The notes under the pieces: generated by a model
Told to the model about the DNA's origin: nothing
Databases searched by the model: none
Seen by the model: only the letters and a program-made list of their open reading frames with translations
Position numbers and translations under genes: made by a program
Shown: positions 35,023 through 46,219 of the stretch, piece by piece
Position numbering within the stretch: position 1 is the first letter of the stretch
Layout: each line of letters starts with the position of its first letter
DNA from: Lysobacter_I brunescens
GTDB taxonomy: Bacteria > Pseudomonadota > Gammaproteobacteria > Xanthomonadales > Xanthomonadaceae
Direction of reading: 5' to 3'
DNA length: 64,000 nucleotides
Assembly: GCF_042677005.1 (NCBI RefSeq)
Contig: NZ_JBHTIF010000001.1
Span: 2,046,001-2,110,000 of the forward strand

Positions 35023-35801
35023 GCGAGGCGCTGCGGCCGGGTCCGTTCCTCCACGCCGACTGGCCGGCGCCGCCCGGCATCCACGCCTTCACCACGCTGC
35101 GTCACGGCGCGGGTGCTTCGCAGGCGCCGTTCCACACCTTCAACCTCGGCAACCGCTACGCCGCCGAGGGCGACGCGCCGGCGGTGGTCGAGCGCAACCG
35201 CGCCGAACTGGTGCGGATCGCGGGCCTGCCGGCCGAGCCGCACTGGCTGCGCCAGGTGCACGGCATCGACGTGGTCCGCGTCGACGGCCCGGGGCAGGGC
35301 GCCGAACCCGCCGCCGATGCCTCGGTCACCTCGACGCCCGGCACCGTGCTCGCCATCCTCACCGCCGACTGTCTGCCGGTGGTCTTCGCTGCCGACGATG
35401 GCAGCGAGGTCGCGGCTGCGCACGCCGGCTGGCCGGGCCTGTCCGCCGGCATGCTCGAAGCCACGGTCGCAGCGATGCGCACGCCGCCGGATCGGCTGGT
35501 CGCCTGGATCGGCCCCGCCGCCGGGCCGGAGCGCTACGAGATCGGCGCCGAGGTCCGCGACCGCTTCCTCGCCTGGGATGCCTGCGTCGACACCGCTTTC
35601 GTGCCGACCCGTCCGGGTCACTGGCGCGTGGACCTGTTCGCCATCGCGCGCATGCGCCTCGCTCGTGCCGGCGTGGCGCGGGTGTACGGCGGCGACGTAT
35701 GCACGCTGTCAGATCCGCAGCGATTCTTCTCGCATCGTCGCGACGCCCGCACCGGGCGGATGGTGACGCTGGTCTGGATCGATCCGTCCCCCGCCTCGTG
35801 A
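35019..35801 (+). CDS. pgeF: Multicopper-polyphenol oxidase-like / purine nucleoside phosphorylase YfiH
   Basis: A 260-residue laccase-domain protein (DUF152, PgeF/YlmD). Members cleave purine nucleosides or act in peptidoglycan quality control. The metal-site motifs are present: His in LRQVHGIDVV, Cys-His in TADCLPVV...AAHAGW, and the C-terminal GGDVCTLSDPQRFFSHRRD. The start is GTG 35019, overlapping the rluD stop (GTGA) with GAGGAG upstream. A second role in rRNA processing is not implied; pairing with rluD is simply common. Confidence 0.92.
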   Translation: MSEALRPGPFLHADWPAPPGIHAFTTLRHGAGASQAPFHTFNLGNRYAAEGDAPAVVERNRAELVRIAGLPAEPHWLRQVHGIDVVRVDGPGQGAEPAADASVTSTPGTVLAILTADCLPVVFAADDGSEVAAAHAGWPGLSAGMLEATVAAMRTPPDRLVAWIGPAAGPERYEIGAEVRDRFLAWDACVDTAFVPTRPGHWRVDLFAIARMRLARAGVARVYGGDVCTLSDPQRFFSHRRDARTGRMVTLVWIDPSPAS

Positions 35802-35813
35802 GGACACGGTCGC

Positions 35814-37187
35814 TCAGCCGTCCGTCGCCGCCAGTGCGTCGAGGAAGCTGCGCCGCCAGCGGGTGATGTCGTGGTGTTCGAGCGTGTCCATCATCGCGCG
35901 CCAGCGCTGGATGCGTTCGGCCTGCGGCATGCCCAGGCCGGTATCGATGGCATCGGCGACGCCGTCGAGGTCGTAGGGATTGACGATCAGCGCGCCGCCC
36001 AGCTCGTTCGCGGCACCGGCGAAGCGCGAGAGCACCAGTACGCCGGGATCCTGCGGATCCTGCGCGGCGACGAATTCCTTCGCGACCAGGTTCATGCCGT
36101 CGCGCAGCGGGGTGACCAGGCCCAGTCGGGCGATGCGGTAGTAGCCGGTCAGCACGTCGTGGGAGAAATTGCGGTTGACGTAGCGCAGCGGCGTCCAGTC
36201 CGGCTCGGCATGGCGGCCGTTGATGTGGCCGGTCAGTTCCGCCAGTTCGCGGCGCAGCGTCTGGTACTCGGGCACGTCGCTGCGCGAGGCCGGCGCGATC
36301 TGCAGGCAGGTGAGCCGTCCGCGATGCTGCGGGTGCCGTTCGAGCAGTCGCGACACCGCGCGGAAGCGGTCGGGCAGCCCCTTGGAATAGTCGAGGCGAT
36401 CGACGCTGATCGCCAGCGCGCGATCGCCGAGGCTGGCGCGGAGCCGGCGCACGCTGGTGCGCCGCACGCCGGCTGCGGACTGCGCGGCGATGCCGGCGGT
36501 GTCGATGCTGATCGGGAAGTGGCGGGCACGGAAGCGGCGGCCGTCGGAATTCGCCAGCCAGTCGCCTTCCAGCGCATGCCCTTCGCCGAACAGGCGCACA
36601 TAGTCGCGGAAGCGCTCAACGTCGCGCCGCGTCTGGAAGCCGACGAGGTCGTAGGCCCCCAGCGCGCCGAACAGCTCGCGATGCCCTGGCAGCGCCGACA
36701 CCAGGTCGGACGAAGGCAGCGGCACATGCAGGAAGAAGCCCATGCGGCAGCCGATGCCGCGCTCGCGCAGGTAGCGGCCCAGCGGGATCAGGTGGTAATC
36801 GTGCACCCAGAGCGTATCGTCCTCGCGCAGCAGGGGTGCCAGCCGCTCGGCGAACAGGGCGTTGACGCGCTGGTAGCCGGCGTGGGTCTCGCGGGTGTAG
36901 TCGACCAGGTCCGGCCGGAAATGCAGCATCGGCCACAGGCTGCGGTTGGCGAAGTTGCTGTAGTAGGCGTCGTGGTCCTCGTTGGACAGGTCCATGGTGA
37001 CGAAGCGCAGATCGCCATCGCGCACCTCGTGCAGCGTGCCGGACGCCTCGCGCATGCGCCGCCCGCTCCAGCCGAACCACAGTCCGCCGCCTTCGCGCAG
37101 CGCGGCGTTCAGGGCCACGGCGAGGCCGCCGGCCCGGCTTTCCTGCGGCAGCGCGACCCGGTTCGAGACGATGACCAGACGGCTCAT
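35814..37187 (-). CDS. otsA: Trehalose-6-phosphate synthase
   Basis: GT20 glycosyltransferase that joins UDP-glucose and glucose-6-phosphate; 457 residues. N-terminal motif LVIVSNRVALP, glycine-rich GGLAVAL, WFGWSG, the acceptor-binding WVHDYHLIPLGRYLRER, and SVDRLDYSKGLPDRF are all present. The C-terminal donor-binding region is LVAKEFVAAQ. It is the last gene of the otsB-GH15-otsA operon and overlaps the GH15 gene by 4 bp. Confidence 0.96.
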   Translation of the reverse strand: MSRLVIVSNRVALPQESRAGGLAVALNAALREGGGLWFGWSGRRMREASGTLHEVRDGDLRFVTMDLSNEDHDAYYSNFANRSLWPMLHFRPDLVDYTRETHAGYQRVNALFAERLAPLLREDDTLWVHDYHLIPLGRYLRERGIGCRMGFFLHVPLPSSDLVSALPGHRELFGALGAYDLVGFQTRRDVERFRDYVRLFGEGHALEGDWLANSDGRRFRARHFPISIDTAGIAAQSAAGVRRTSVRRLRASLGDRALAISVDRLDYSKGLPDRFRAVSRLLERHPQHRGRLTCLQIAPASRSDVPEYQTLRRELAELTGHINGRHAEPDWTPLRYVNRNFSHDVLTGYYRIARLGLVTPLRDGMNLVAKEFVAAQDPQDPGVLVLSRFAGAANELGGALIVNPYDLDGVADAIDTGLGMPQAERIQRWRAMMDTLEHHDITRWRRSFLDALAATDG

Positions 37188-38989
37188 ACCATCTCCCGCC
37201 AGGGCCGGCTCAGGCGCATCGCTGCGATGATCAGGCCGACGTGCGAATAGGTCTGCGGGAAATTGCCCCAGGCCTCGCCGTCCTCGAACGACTGGTCCTC
37301 GGAGAGCAGGCCCAGCGGGTTGCGCCGCTGCAGTACGCGTTCGAACAGGGCGCGCGCCTCGTCCATGCGGCCGATCGCCGCGAGCGCGTCGATGTACCAG
37401 AAGGTGCAGATGGTGAAGCTGGTTTCAGGCGCGCCGAAGTCGTCGGGGGCGACATAGCGGAACAGCGCATCGCCGCGCTTCAGTTCGCGGCCGATGGCGT
37501 CGACCGTCGCGACATAGCGCGGGTCGTCGCCCGCGACCAGGCCGATGTCTTCGAGCAGCAGCAGGCTCGCATCGAGCCGCTCGCCGCCTAGCACGTCGAC
37601 GAAGTGGCCGCGTTCCGCGTTCCAGCCGCGCGAGAGCACCAGTGCGCGGATCGCATCCGCGCGCGTGCGCCAGAAGCCCTGTCGTTCGACGCGGCCGAGC
37701 CGCCCCGCGATCTTCGCCAGACGGTCGCAGGCGGCCCAGCACATCGCCGTGGAATAGGTGTGTACCTCGGCGCGCCCGCGGAACTCCCACAGTCCGGCAT
37801 CCGGCTGGTCGTGCAGCGCCCATGCGCGCTCGCCCAGGCCTTCCAGACGGTTGAACAGCGCCTCGTCGCCCGGCGCGCTCAGCCGCTGGTCGAAGAACAG
37901 CTGGGTCGAGGTCATCGCCACGCTGCCGTACGCATCGTGCTGCGGCTGGATCCAGGCGAGGTTGCCGCGCCGGACCGGGCCCATGCTGCGATATCCGGCC
38001 AGGGCGTCGACCGTGTCCTCGTGCAGTTCCCGCTCGAAGGCGATGCCGAACACCGGCTGCAGGTCGCCGTCCTCGCTGACCGCGAGGTTGGAGAGGTAGC
38101 GCAGGTAGTCTTCCATGGTGCGCGTCGCACCCAGCCGGTTCAGCGCGCGCACAACGAACGCGGCATCGCGCAGCCAGCAATAGCGGTAATCCCAGTTGCG
38201 CGTGCTGTCCGGCGCTTCCGGGATCGAGGTCGTCATCGCCGCGACGATGCCGCCGGTGTCCTCGTACTGGCACAGCTTCAGCGTGATCGCGCTGCGGATC
38301 ACCGCGTCCTGCCATTCGAACGGAATCGACAGCGTGCGCGCCCATTCGTGCCAGTAGTCGCGCGTGCGTCTTTCGGCATCCTGCGCGAAGCGCGCGATCG
38401 GCTGCGTCAGCGTCTCGTCGGGACCGAGGATCAGGTTCAATTCGCGATCCAGCACGAACGGCAGCGCGTCCAGCAGCATCCGCACCGGCGCATCGCTGTT
38501 CAGTCGCACGGTCATGCCGTCGAGCAGGAAACGCACGTGGTTGCTGCCCCAGGTGCGTTCGGGTACGCGTTCGCCCCAGCCGGTCAGCGGTTCGACGCGG
38601 AGGCGGATCCGCGGGCGGCCCTGCAGCGGACGGATGCGCCGCACCAGCATCACCGGGCGATAGAACCGCTCGTGCTCGCGCCAGCGCGGCGCGAAGTCGA
38701 TGATCTCCAGCGCCCCGCCATCCTCGTCGTACAGCACCGTGCGCAGCACGGCGGTGTTGCCGAGATAGGCCTGTTCTGCATGCGAGAACCCCTCGATCTC
38801 GACGGCATGCACGCCGCCGCCGATCTTCGGGGAGAGCAGGGCACAGAACACGGGGTCGCCATCGAAGGCCGGCAGGCACGACCAGACCACGCGCCCGCGC
38901 GCGTCGATCAGGGCGCTGATGCTGCAGTTGCCGATGATGCCGAGGTCGAGCGTGGCACGTTCCGATGCAGCGCCAGTGGCGTCGGTCAT
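37184..38989 (-). CDS. GH15-family glucoamylase/trehalase-like glycoside hydrolase
   Basis: A 601-residue cytoplasmic protein. The N-terminal ~240 residues form the beta-sandwich domain common to this GH15 subgroup (starting LGIIGNCSISALIDARGRVVW). The C-terminal (alpha/alpha)6 domain has the signature NWDYRYCWLRDAAFVVRAL with the likely general acid/base region and the FxICTFWYIDALAAIG stretch. Members are variously glucoamylases or acid trehalases. Lying between otsB and otsA with 4-bp overlaps on both sides, trehalose or a related glucoside is the best-supported substrate, but that is contextual. Confidence 0.9.
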   Translation of the reverse strand: MTDATGAASERATLDLGIIGNCSISALIDARGRVVWSCLPAFDGDPVFCALLSPKIGGGVHAVEIEGFSHAEQAYLGNTAVLRTVLYDEDGGALEIIDFAPRWREHERFYRPVMLVRRIRPLQGRPRIRLRVEPLTGWGERVPERTWGSNHVRFLLDGMTVRLNSDAPVRMLLDALPFVLDRELNLILGPDETLTQPIARFAQDAERRTRDYWHEWARTLSIPFEWQDAVIRSAITLKLCQYEDTGGIVAAMTTSIPEAPDSTRNWDYRYCWLRDAAFVVRALNRLGATRTMEDYLRYLSNLAVSEDGDLQPVFGIAFERELHEDTVDALAGYRSMGPVRRGNLAWIQPQHDAYGSVAMTSTQLFFDQRLSAPGDEALFNRLEGLGERAWALHDQPDAGLWEFRGRAEVHTYSTAMCWAACDRLAKIAGRLGRVERQGFWRTRADAIRALVLSRGWNAERGHFVDVLGGERLDASLLLLEDIGLVAGDDPRYVATVDAIGRELKRGDALFRYVAPDDFGAPETSFTICTFWYIDALAAIGRMDEARALFERVLQRRNPLGLLSEDQSFEDGEAWGNFPQTYSHVGLIIAAMRLSRPWREMV

Positions 38990-39744
38990 GCGGATTCTCC
39001 GTGTGTGAGCGAACCCAGCCAGTCGCGTACCGACGCCGGATCGGGCAGGGCGTGACGGGCCGCGCTGTCCGCGCGTACACCGACCAGGACGCTGATGCCG
39101 CCACGCGCGTTGACTGTGCGGAACCCGGGTTCGTCGGTGAGATCGTCGCCGACGAACACCGGTCGACGGCCGTGGAAGGGCGGTTCTTCGAGCAGTGCGG
39201 CGATGGCGCTTCCCTTGTCCGCGCACGCCGGGACCAGTTCGATCACGCAATGGCCCGGTTGCAGTCGATAGCCCGGCAGGCGCGCCAGTGCGGCTTCGGC
39301 GAACGCGCGCAGTGGGATCTCGGCGGCGGGGGTGTTGCGCCAGTGCAGGGCGATCGATACCCCCTTGTCCTCGACCAGCGCACCGGCATGCTGGCGACAC
39401 AGCGTGGCCGCATCGGCGACTACCGCCGGCATGGCCGCGATGGGCGTGGTCTGCCGCAGCACGCCGTCGGCGGTGCGCAGCGCGTGTCCATGCAACGCGG
39501 CTACAGGCAGGCGCAGGGGCGCGAACAGGGTGTCGATCGTGTGCACCTCGCGCCCGCTCACCAGGGCGAGCGCACCATCGAGCCATTCGCTCAGTCGCGA
39601 TAGTGTCGATCGAAGCGCTGCGGGAACGACTATCGACTCCGGACGCGATGCGAATTCAACCAGGCTGCCATCGATGTCGAGGAACAGTGCGTGGTCGCGA
39701 TGCAGCGCGGGCGGAGGTGGTCGTGTTGCATCCAGACCATCCAT
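38986..39744 (-). CDS. otsB: Trehalose-6-phosphate phosphatase
   Basis: HAD-superfamily phosphatase that removes phosphate from trehalose-6-phosphate; 252 residues. The first HAD motif reads FLDIDGSL (Ser where Thr is usual), with the nucleophile and acid/base aspartates retained. Motif II is ALVSGRE, and the motif III/IV region is DKGSAIAAL with FVGDDLTDEPGF. First gene of the ots operon; it overlaps the GH15 gene by 4 bp. ATG 39744 begins MDGLDATRPPPPALHRDH. Confidence 0.94.
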   Translation of the reverse strand: MDGLDATRPPPPALHRDHALFLDIDGSLVEFASRPESIVVPAALRSTLSRLSEWLDGALALVSGREVHTIDTLFAPLRLPVAALHGHALRTADGVLRQTTPIAAMPAVVADAATLCRQHAGALVEDKGVSIALHWRNTPAAEIPLRAFAEAALARLPGYRLQPGHCVIELVPACADKGSAIAALLEEPPFHGRRPVFVGDDLTDEPGFRTVNARGGISVLVGVRADSAARHALPDPASVRDWLGSLTHGESA

Positions 39745-39868
39745 GATGATCAGACTAATGGCATAAGCGTTACGGAATCGTCAACTGTGCGCATCGTGCC
39801 CGCATGATGTGATTCCTGCACGCATGGCGCTGGAAAACGGGGCCGAAAACGACCGTGCGCACGGCATT

Positions 39869-39888
39869 CTGCACGACAGATCGTGCAG
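39869..39888. promoter_or_regulatory. Inverted repeat in otsB / DUF4166 intergenic region
   Basis: A perfect 8-bp inverted repeat, CTGCACGA - CAGA - TCGTGCAG, lies in the 194-bp divergent spacer, 51 bp upstream of the DUF4166 start. It could be an operator or a short mRNA hairpin. No regulator family is recognisable from it. Confidence 0.4.
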
Positions 39889-39938
39889 GATGCATCGAGA
39901 TGCTGGATGATGTTGGCTCGCAGGCAAGGGGGGCACGC

Positions 39939-40484
39939 ATGTCGACGCACGTGATTCCGCATACATCGCTTTTCGCTTCTCTACTCGGCCCAGCCTTCGA
40001 TGCATTGCCGGCGCCGCTGCGCATCCTTCACCTGCGCGATGGTCGCGCGCTGTGGCGCGGCGAGGTCGAGGTGATCCGCGGTCGCAGCCTGCTGTCGCGC
40101 TTCTGCGCCTGGGCCACGCGCCTGCCGCCAGCGGGTACTGGCCCGATCGAGGTGGAGATCATCGCCGCGCAGGGCCGCGAGCAGTGGACACGCCATGTCG
40201 CCGGCCACGCGATGCGTTCCCGACTGTGGGCCGGCGACGGGTTGCTCAACGAGCGCCTGGGCCTGGTCGATTTCCGCTTCCGCCTGGCCAGCCTCGATCA
40301 CGACATCGTGTGGACCGTCGCCGGCGTGCGCGTGTTCGGCCTGCTGCCGCTGCCGGTCGCGTGGTTCTCGCAGGTGCGTGCGCGGGAATTCGCCGACGGC
40401 GAGCGTTATCGCTTCGAAGTAGTCGCCGCGCTGCCGCTGGCGGGACCGCTTGTGCACTACCGGGGCTGGCTGGAAGTCGCATGA
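39939..40484 (+). CDS. DUF4166 domain protein
   Basis: A 181-residue soluble protein matching DUF4166: opening FASLLGPAFDALPAPLRILH, with a central GREQWTRHVAGHAMRSRLW and a final FEVVAALPLAGPLVHYRGWL. The function is unknown. Elsewhere this domain can be fused to saccharopine-dehydrogenase-like NADP-binding proteins, and one such protein lies 700 bp downstream on the other strand. ATG 39939 is preceded by AAGGGGGGCACGC. It overlaps the DCC gene by 4 bp, so the two are probably translated together. Confidence 0.85.
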   Translation: MSTHVIPHTSLFASLLGPAFDALPAPLRILHLRDGRALWRGEVEVIRGRSLLSRFCAWATRLPPAGTGPIEVEIIAAQGREQWTRHVAGHAMRSRLWAGDGLLNERLGLVDFRFRLASLDHDIVWTVAGVRVFGLLPLPVAWFSQVRAREFADGERYRFEVVAALPLAGPLVHYRGWLEVA

Positions 40485-40927
40485 GCGATCCCGTGCGGCC
40501 ACCCGACACGGGCGCGGTCATCGTCTTCGACGGCGTCTGCGTGCTCTGCAATGGCTGGGTGCGCTTCCTGCTGCGCCACGATCGCCGGCAGCGCTACCGC
40601 TTCGCGGCGATGCAGGGCGAGGCCGGGCGTGCGCTGCTCGCGCGCCACGGCCTCGATCCGGACGATCCGGTCTCGTTCCTGCTCGTCGAATACGACCTCG
40701 CGCCGGGATACGCCGCAGCGCCGCGTGTCTCGACCGACAGCACCGCGATCCGCCGCGTGCTCGCCGGGCTCGGTGGCCTCTGGCGTGTCGCGCATCTCGC
40801 CGCCGTGCTGCCGGGGTTCGTGCGCGATCCGCTGTATCGCCTCATCGCGCGCAACCGCTATCGCCTGTTCGGGCGGCGTGACGTCTGCATGGTGCCGACA
40901 CCCGAAGAGCGCGCGCGTTTTCTCTAG
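40481..40927 (+). CDS. DCC-family thiol-disulfide oxidoreductase-like protein
   Basis: A 148-residue protein with the DxxCxxC signature of the DCC family (FDGVCVLCNGWVRFLLRHD, near the N-terminus) and the expected downstream features: RYRFAAMQGEAG and the C-terminal YRLIARNRYRLFGRRDVC. The family is thioredoxin-like; substrates are unknown. The start overlaps the DUF4166 stop (ATGA). A palindromic repeat cluster begins 9 bp after its stop. Confidence 0.9.
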   Translation: MSDPVRPPDTGAVIVFDGVCVLCNGWVRFLLRHDRRQRYRFAAMQGEAGRALLARHGLDPDDPVSFLLVEYDLAPGYAAAPRVSTDSTAIRRVLAGLGGLWRVAHLAAVLPGFVRDPLYRLIARNRYRLFGRRDVCMVPTPEERARFL

Positions 40928-40935
40928 AAGCGGTT

Positions 40936-41150
40936 GTTGTAGAGCGGGTCGAAGACCCGCTGCCTCGCCTTGTTAAGCGGTGTATTCCGATGCTGCAGCG
41001 GATCTTCGATCCGCTCTATGGAAAGCAACCCGCGTTTGTAGAGCAGAGCGCAGCTCCGCTGCACCCTCGCCGACGCCTGTACCGCCACCGCGACGGCAGG
41101 TTCGGCGGTTTGCGGAAGGTGCGCAGCGGATCTTCGATCCGCTCTACAAG
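40936..41150. repeat. Cluster of four degenerate GTAG-type palindromic (REP) units
   Basis: Between the convergent DCC and saccharopine-dehydrogenase-like genes are four imperfect palindromes: TTGTAGAGCGGGTCGAAGAC... (from 40936), GCAGCGGATCTTCGATCCGC (40995-41014), TTTGTAGAGCAGAGCGCAGC... (from 41035) and GCAGCGGATCTTCGATCCGC with CTCTACAA (41122-41149). They share GTAG feet and alternating orientation with the repeats at 29190 and 59646 but have different loop sequences. The array ends 6 bp from the stop codon of the next gene. Confidence 0.82.
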
Positions 41151-41155
41151 GGAAG

Positions 41156-42277
41156 TCACGCTCCTCGGGTTGTTTCTCGCAGCGTCGCCGTCATCGCGAA
41201 CCCCTCCAGCGCCGCCATGAACTCCTCTAGCGTGAACAGGTCGAGGCAGGGCCGCGCGCCGCCGCCGGGCAGCTCGCCGCGCGCGAGCTTGCGCGCGAGG
41301 ACAATGGCGGCGGTGGCGGGGATCTGCGGGCCGTCGCCTGCGCGCGCGACGAGCGTCCAGTCGAGGCGCAGAGGTGCGCCGTCGCGGCCGGCGCCGTGCA
41401 TCGAGACCTGCATGAAGCCGGTGTCGCTGCCGATGTCCTGCCAGAACTCGCTCATCGCGAACAGCGGTTTCGCGAAGGGCAGCATGCTGCGCAGCAGGCG
41501 CGCGCGCACCGCCCAACTCGCCAGCCACAGGCCGAAATGCATGCGCCGTAGTTCCAGGCCTGCGCGGAAGTCCAGCGTGCGCAGATCCGGGTAGCGTGCG
41601 GGCAGCACGTCGAGGTCGGGCACCTCGCAGCGTGCGGCCCAGCGCGCGCCGACGCCGTCGACCTTCAGGCGTCGCAGCGACTGCCAGCCGTATGCGGTGC
41701 GCCAGACGCCGTCGCGCAGGATGCGGAACGGGTGGCCGACGTAACCGAGGATCGACAGCGTCGTCGCCCAGCCGCGCGGCGTGCGGTTGCCGGGCGCGAT
41801 CGCGGTCTCGATGTGTTCGAGTCGGGAGAAACGATGCTGGTGCGCAGCGATCACTGCCGCATGCAGCCCCGGCACGCTGCTCGCGCCCGACACAACCCAG
41901 CAGCCCGCTGCGCGCGCCCGTTCGTCGAGCGTGCCGATGCCGCCCACGAAGGCGCGACCGTCGGCGAGGTCGACGCAGTGCGCGCCGACGTTCAGCGCGG
42001 CCTCGGCCACGCGGTAGTCGCGACCCTGGAACGGTCCGGCGGTGTCGATCACCAGATCCGGGCGCAAGGCGGCGAGGCGCGCGCCGAAGTCCGGGGCGGC
42101 AGTGTCGATCTCCGCCGTCTCGAGCCGTGCCTGCGGCGCGTCGATGCTGGTGACCAGGCGTTCGGCGCGCGCGCGGTCGCGGCCTGCGACGATCACGGTC
42201 AGGCCGGCATCGCGGGCGAGCGTGCGGGAAATGCGGCTGCCGAACAGGCCGTAGCCGCCGAGGACGAGGATGCGCAT
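41156..42277 (-). CDS. Saccharopine-dehydrogenase-like NAD(P)-binding protein
   Basis: A 373-residue protein with an N-terminal Rossmann fold (MRILVLGGYGLFGSRISRTLA; glycine pattern GGxGxxG) and the later VIDTAGPFQGRDYRVAEAAL and HCVDLADGRAFV segments typical of saccharopine dehydrogenase/reductase relatives. The C-terminal half is of the uncharacterised type found in this group, not the lysine-pathway enzymes. It is convergent with the DUF4166-DCC pair, a neighbourhood that supports a shared but unknown role. ATG 42277. Confidence 0.82.
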   Translation of the reverse strand: MRILVLGGYGLFGSRISRTLARDAGLTVIVAGRDRARAERLVTSIDAPQARLETAEIDTAAPDFGARLAALRPDLVIDTAGPFQGRDYRVAEAALNVGAHCVDLADGRAFVGGIGTLDERARAAGCWVVSGASSVPGLHAAVIAAHQHRFSRLEHIETAIAPGNRTPRGWATTLSILGYVGHPFRILRDGVWRTAYGWQSLRRLKVDGVGARWAARCEVPDLDVLPARYPDLRTLDFRAGLELRRMHFGLWLASWAVRARLLRSMLPFAKPLFAMSEFWQDIGSDTGFMQVSMHGAGRDGAPLRLDWTLVARAGDGPQIPATAAIVLARKLARGELPGGGARPCLDLFTLEEFMAALEGFAMTATLRETTRGA

Positions 42278-42409
42278 GACCCCATGGTAGCCGGTGGGCG
42301 AACACGGCCCACGGCTGAACCGATCTCGTGCGGATGACGTCCGGCATTGCCGAGCTTGGCGGCACGGCCGGTAGAGTCCGTGTTCCCGCCATCCACGGTC
42401 TGCCTCCGA

Positions 42410-43375
42410 ATGCGTATCGCCCCCGCACTGCTCAGCCTGTCCCTGCTGCTCGCCTCCGTTGCGCCCGGCGCGGAGGCCGCCACCCTGTCCGAAGTCCAGT
42501 CCCTGCTGGAGGCGCGGAACCCGTCGGCGCTGAAGGCCGCCGAAGCGCTGGCGAAGGCGACGCCGAAGGATGCGGGGGCATGGATCGCGCTGACCCGCGC
42601 GCGCCTGCAGGCGGGCAAGGCCGAGGCGGCGATCGAGTCCGGCGAGCGGGCGACCGAAGCAGGGCCGAAGAACGCGCAGGCCTTCCTCTGGCTGGGCAAT
42701 GCCTACGGCAACCGCATCGGCGAAGTCGGGATGCTGTCGAAGATGGCCATGGCGCCGAAGCTGCGCGATGCCTTCGAGCAGGCCGTCGCACTCGATCCGA
42801 CCCTGGTCGATGCGCGCAATGCGCTGGTCCTGTTCTACCTGCAGGCGCCGAGTGCCATGGGTGGCGGCGTCGACAAGGCCCGCGCGCAAGCCGCTGCCAT
42901 CGCGAAGTACGACCGTGCGAAGGGCTTCCTGGCGCAGGCGCAGATCGCCATGCAGGAGAAGAAATTCGACCAGGCGATCAAGGCCTACGAGTCCGCCGCT
43001 GCCTCGAAGCCCGGCGACGACGGCCTGCGCCTGGGACTGATCCTGCTGTACCAGCAGGAAAAGCGCTGGGCCGATGCCTACAACGCGATCCGCAAGTGGA
43101 GCACCGAGAGCCCGAATGCGGTGAAGCCGAAATACCAGCTCGGCCGCATGGCCTCGCTGTCCGGGCAATACCTGCAGGAAGGCGAGGCCGCGCTGCGCGC
43201 CTATCTCAAGCTGCCGCGCGGGAAGGACGATCCGGCCAGCCAGCATGCCTACTACCGCCTCGGATTGGTGCTGGCCAAGGCGGGGCGCAAGGACGAGGCC
43301 CGTGCGAACATGCAGGCGGCGCTGAAGATCGATCCGAAGTTCAAGGAAGCCAAGGCAGCCCTGGCCGAGCTGTAA
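42410..43375 (+). CDS. Exported TPR-repeat protein
   Basis: A 321-residue protein with a signal peptide (MRIAPALLSLSLLLASVAPG..., cleavage near AEA-A) and at least six TPR-like helical hairpins (for example AGKAEAAIESGERATEAGP and KKFDQAIKAYESAAASKP), ending AALKIDPKFKEAKAALAEL. TPR proteins act as scaffolds; no partner can be named. ATG 42410 gives the signal peptide start; an upstream in-frame ATG at 42347 would add 21 residues that do not look like coding sequence. Confidence 0.83.
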   Translation: MRIAPALLSLSLLLASVAPGAEAATLSEVQSLLEARNPSALKAAEALAKATPKDAGAWIALTRARLQAGKAEAAIESGERATEAGPKNAQAFLWLGNAYGNRIGEVGMLSKMAMAPKLRDAFEQAVALDPTLVDARNALVLFYLQAPSAMGGGVDKARAQAAAIAKYDRAKGFLAQAQIAMQEKKFDQAIKAYESAAASKPGDDGLRLGLILLYQQEKRWADAYNAIRKWSTESPNAVKPKYQLGRMASLSGQYLQEGEAALRAYLKLPRGKDDPASQHAYYRLGLVLAKAGRKDEARANMQAALKIDPKFKEAKAALAEL

Positions 43376-43443
43376 GCATCGATCGCATGCGCACCGGTTG
43401 ATCGACCGTTTGACCGGCGTCAAGACCGCTGGGCTGGTCAGGC

Positions 43444-43470
43444 CTTGGAATCGTGTCGCGGGCCCCTATG
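43444..43470 (+). promoter_or_regulatory. Candidate sigma-32 heat-shock promoter for clpB
   Basis: CTTGGA (43444-43449), a 13-bp spacer and CCCCTATG (43463-43470) closely match the heat-shock consensus CTTGAA-N13-CCCCATNT. Transcription would begin about 43 nt upstream of the clpB ATG at 43520. Confidence 0.75.
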
Positions 43471-43519
43471 TCATGGGCATCGCGGCCCGGCCGCCCTTTC
43501 TCTTCGTGGAGTCCCCGCC

Positions 43520-46105
<2,586 letters not shown>

Positions 46106-46116
46106 GTTCGCCGACG

Positions 46117-46150
46117 CCGGGCGCGCGCCGGACCATACGGCGGCGCCCGG
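46117..46150. terminator. Hairpin between clpB and convergent yceH
   Basis: CCGGGCGC (46117-46124) pairs with GCGCCCGG (46143-46150) around an 18-nt loop, starting 12 bp after the clpB stop. GC-rich with no T-tract; terminator function is tentative. Confidence 0.4.
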
Positions 46151-46219
46151 TGAGTCCCCTGACGAGGCGCGCCATCCCCTGAGATGGAAGACGATGCGAC
46201 CCCGCGCTGAGAATCAGGC

